In this document: positions 63,965-64,000 of the stretch, one piece after another
Position numbering within the stretch: the first letter of the stretch is position 1
Layout: every line of letters begins with the position of its first letter
Assembly (NCBI GenBank): GCA_947044405.1
Contig: CAMRHE010000655.1
Span: forward strand, 558,001 to 622,000
Length of the DNA: 64,000 nucleotides
Origin: Leptodactylus fallax
Taxonomy: Eukaryota > Chordata > Amphibia > Anura > Leptodactylidae
Direction: 5' to 3'
Made by a program: the position numbers and the translations under genes
The notes under the pieces: model-generated
What the model was told of the DNA's origin: nothing
The model's input: only the letters and a program-made list of their open reading frames with translations
Databases searched by the model: none

Positions 63965-64000
63965 TAACAGCAAGAAGAGTAATCATAACTCCATATGTGA

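Overview
This is vertebrate nuclear DNA, most likely from a frog or toad. There is no operon structure, the introns are long, and the DNA is packed with Tc1/mariner, hAT, Ty3/gypsy and Penelope-like elements of the kinds common in amphibian genomes. The organism is inferred from this repeat content and from one recognisable host gene; no single marker settles it.

Host genes. The one clear host gene is the 3' part of ANGPTL5 (angiopoietin-like 5) on the + strand. Four consecutive coding exons (8115-8215, 10483-10603, 22049-22234, 23071-23387) have matching splice phases and together encode the whole C-terminal fibrinogen-like domain up to the stop codon. The signal peptide and coiled-coil exons lie upstream of the first exon found and were not seen. 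Two weaker exon-like islands were noticed: a 93-nt phase-1/phase-1 exon with a GC donor on the minus strand (34154-34246), and a possible terminal exon with a poly(A) signal (about 32511-32735).

Layout. 1-7315: an almost pristine Ty3/gypsy retrotransposon with gag, pol in the -1 frame, a tRNA-Ser primer site and two LTRs that look identical over about 850 bp. 7316-10954: small repeats and two ANGPTL5 exons. 10955-21636: the long third-from-last intron, loaded with an intact Tc1 transposon (11272-12903), then two further Tc1 elements and a hAT-type element packed end to end beside a (TA)n tract (17166-21636). 22049-23387: the last two exons, with a Tc1 relic between them. 23388-32170: 3' flank with a gypsy pol relic, a gag-only LTR element (28329-30810) and a related solo LTR (31368-32035). 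33300-42600: palindromic MITEs, a rearranged Tc1 pair, another degraded Tc1 and suspicious homopolymer sequence. 42590-45606: a Penelope-like retroelement with reverse transcriptase and GIY-YIG nuclease on the minus strand. 45609-58000: mostly unrecognised sequence with a roughly 150-bp tandem repeat, a second hAT copy and small MITEs. 58190-59400: a second, older Penelope-like relic. 59833-61800: a large ATCT microsatellite and a 35-bp minisatellite. 62020-63361: a Tc1 element that folds back on itself.

No new multi-gene system was found. The observations most worth checking are a textbook -1 frameshift signal between gag and pol, the Penelope-like terminal region carrying NRF-1-like and YY1-like promoter motifs with a degenerate hammerhead-like fold, a hAT family that carries an internal 31-bp array, a hairpin module that recurs in separate repeats, and a gag-only LTR retroelement.
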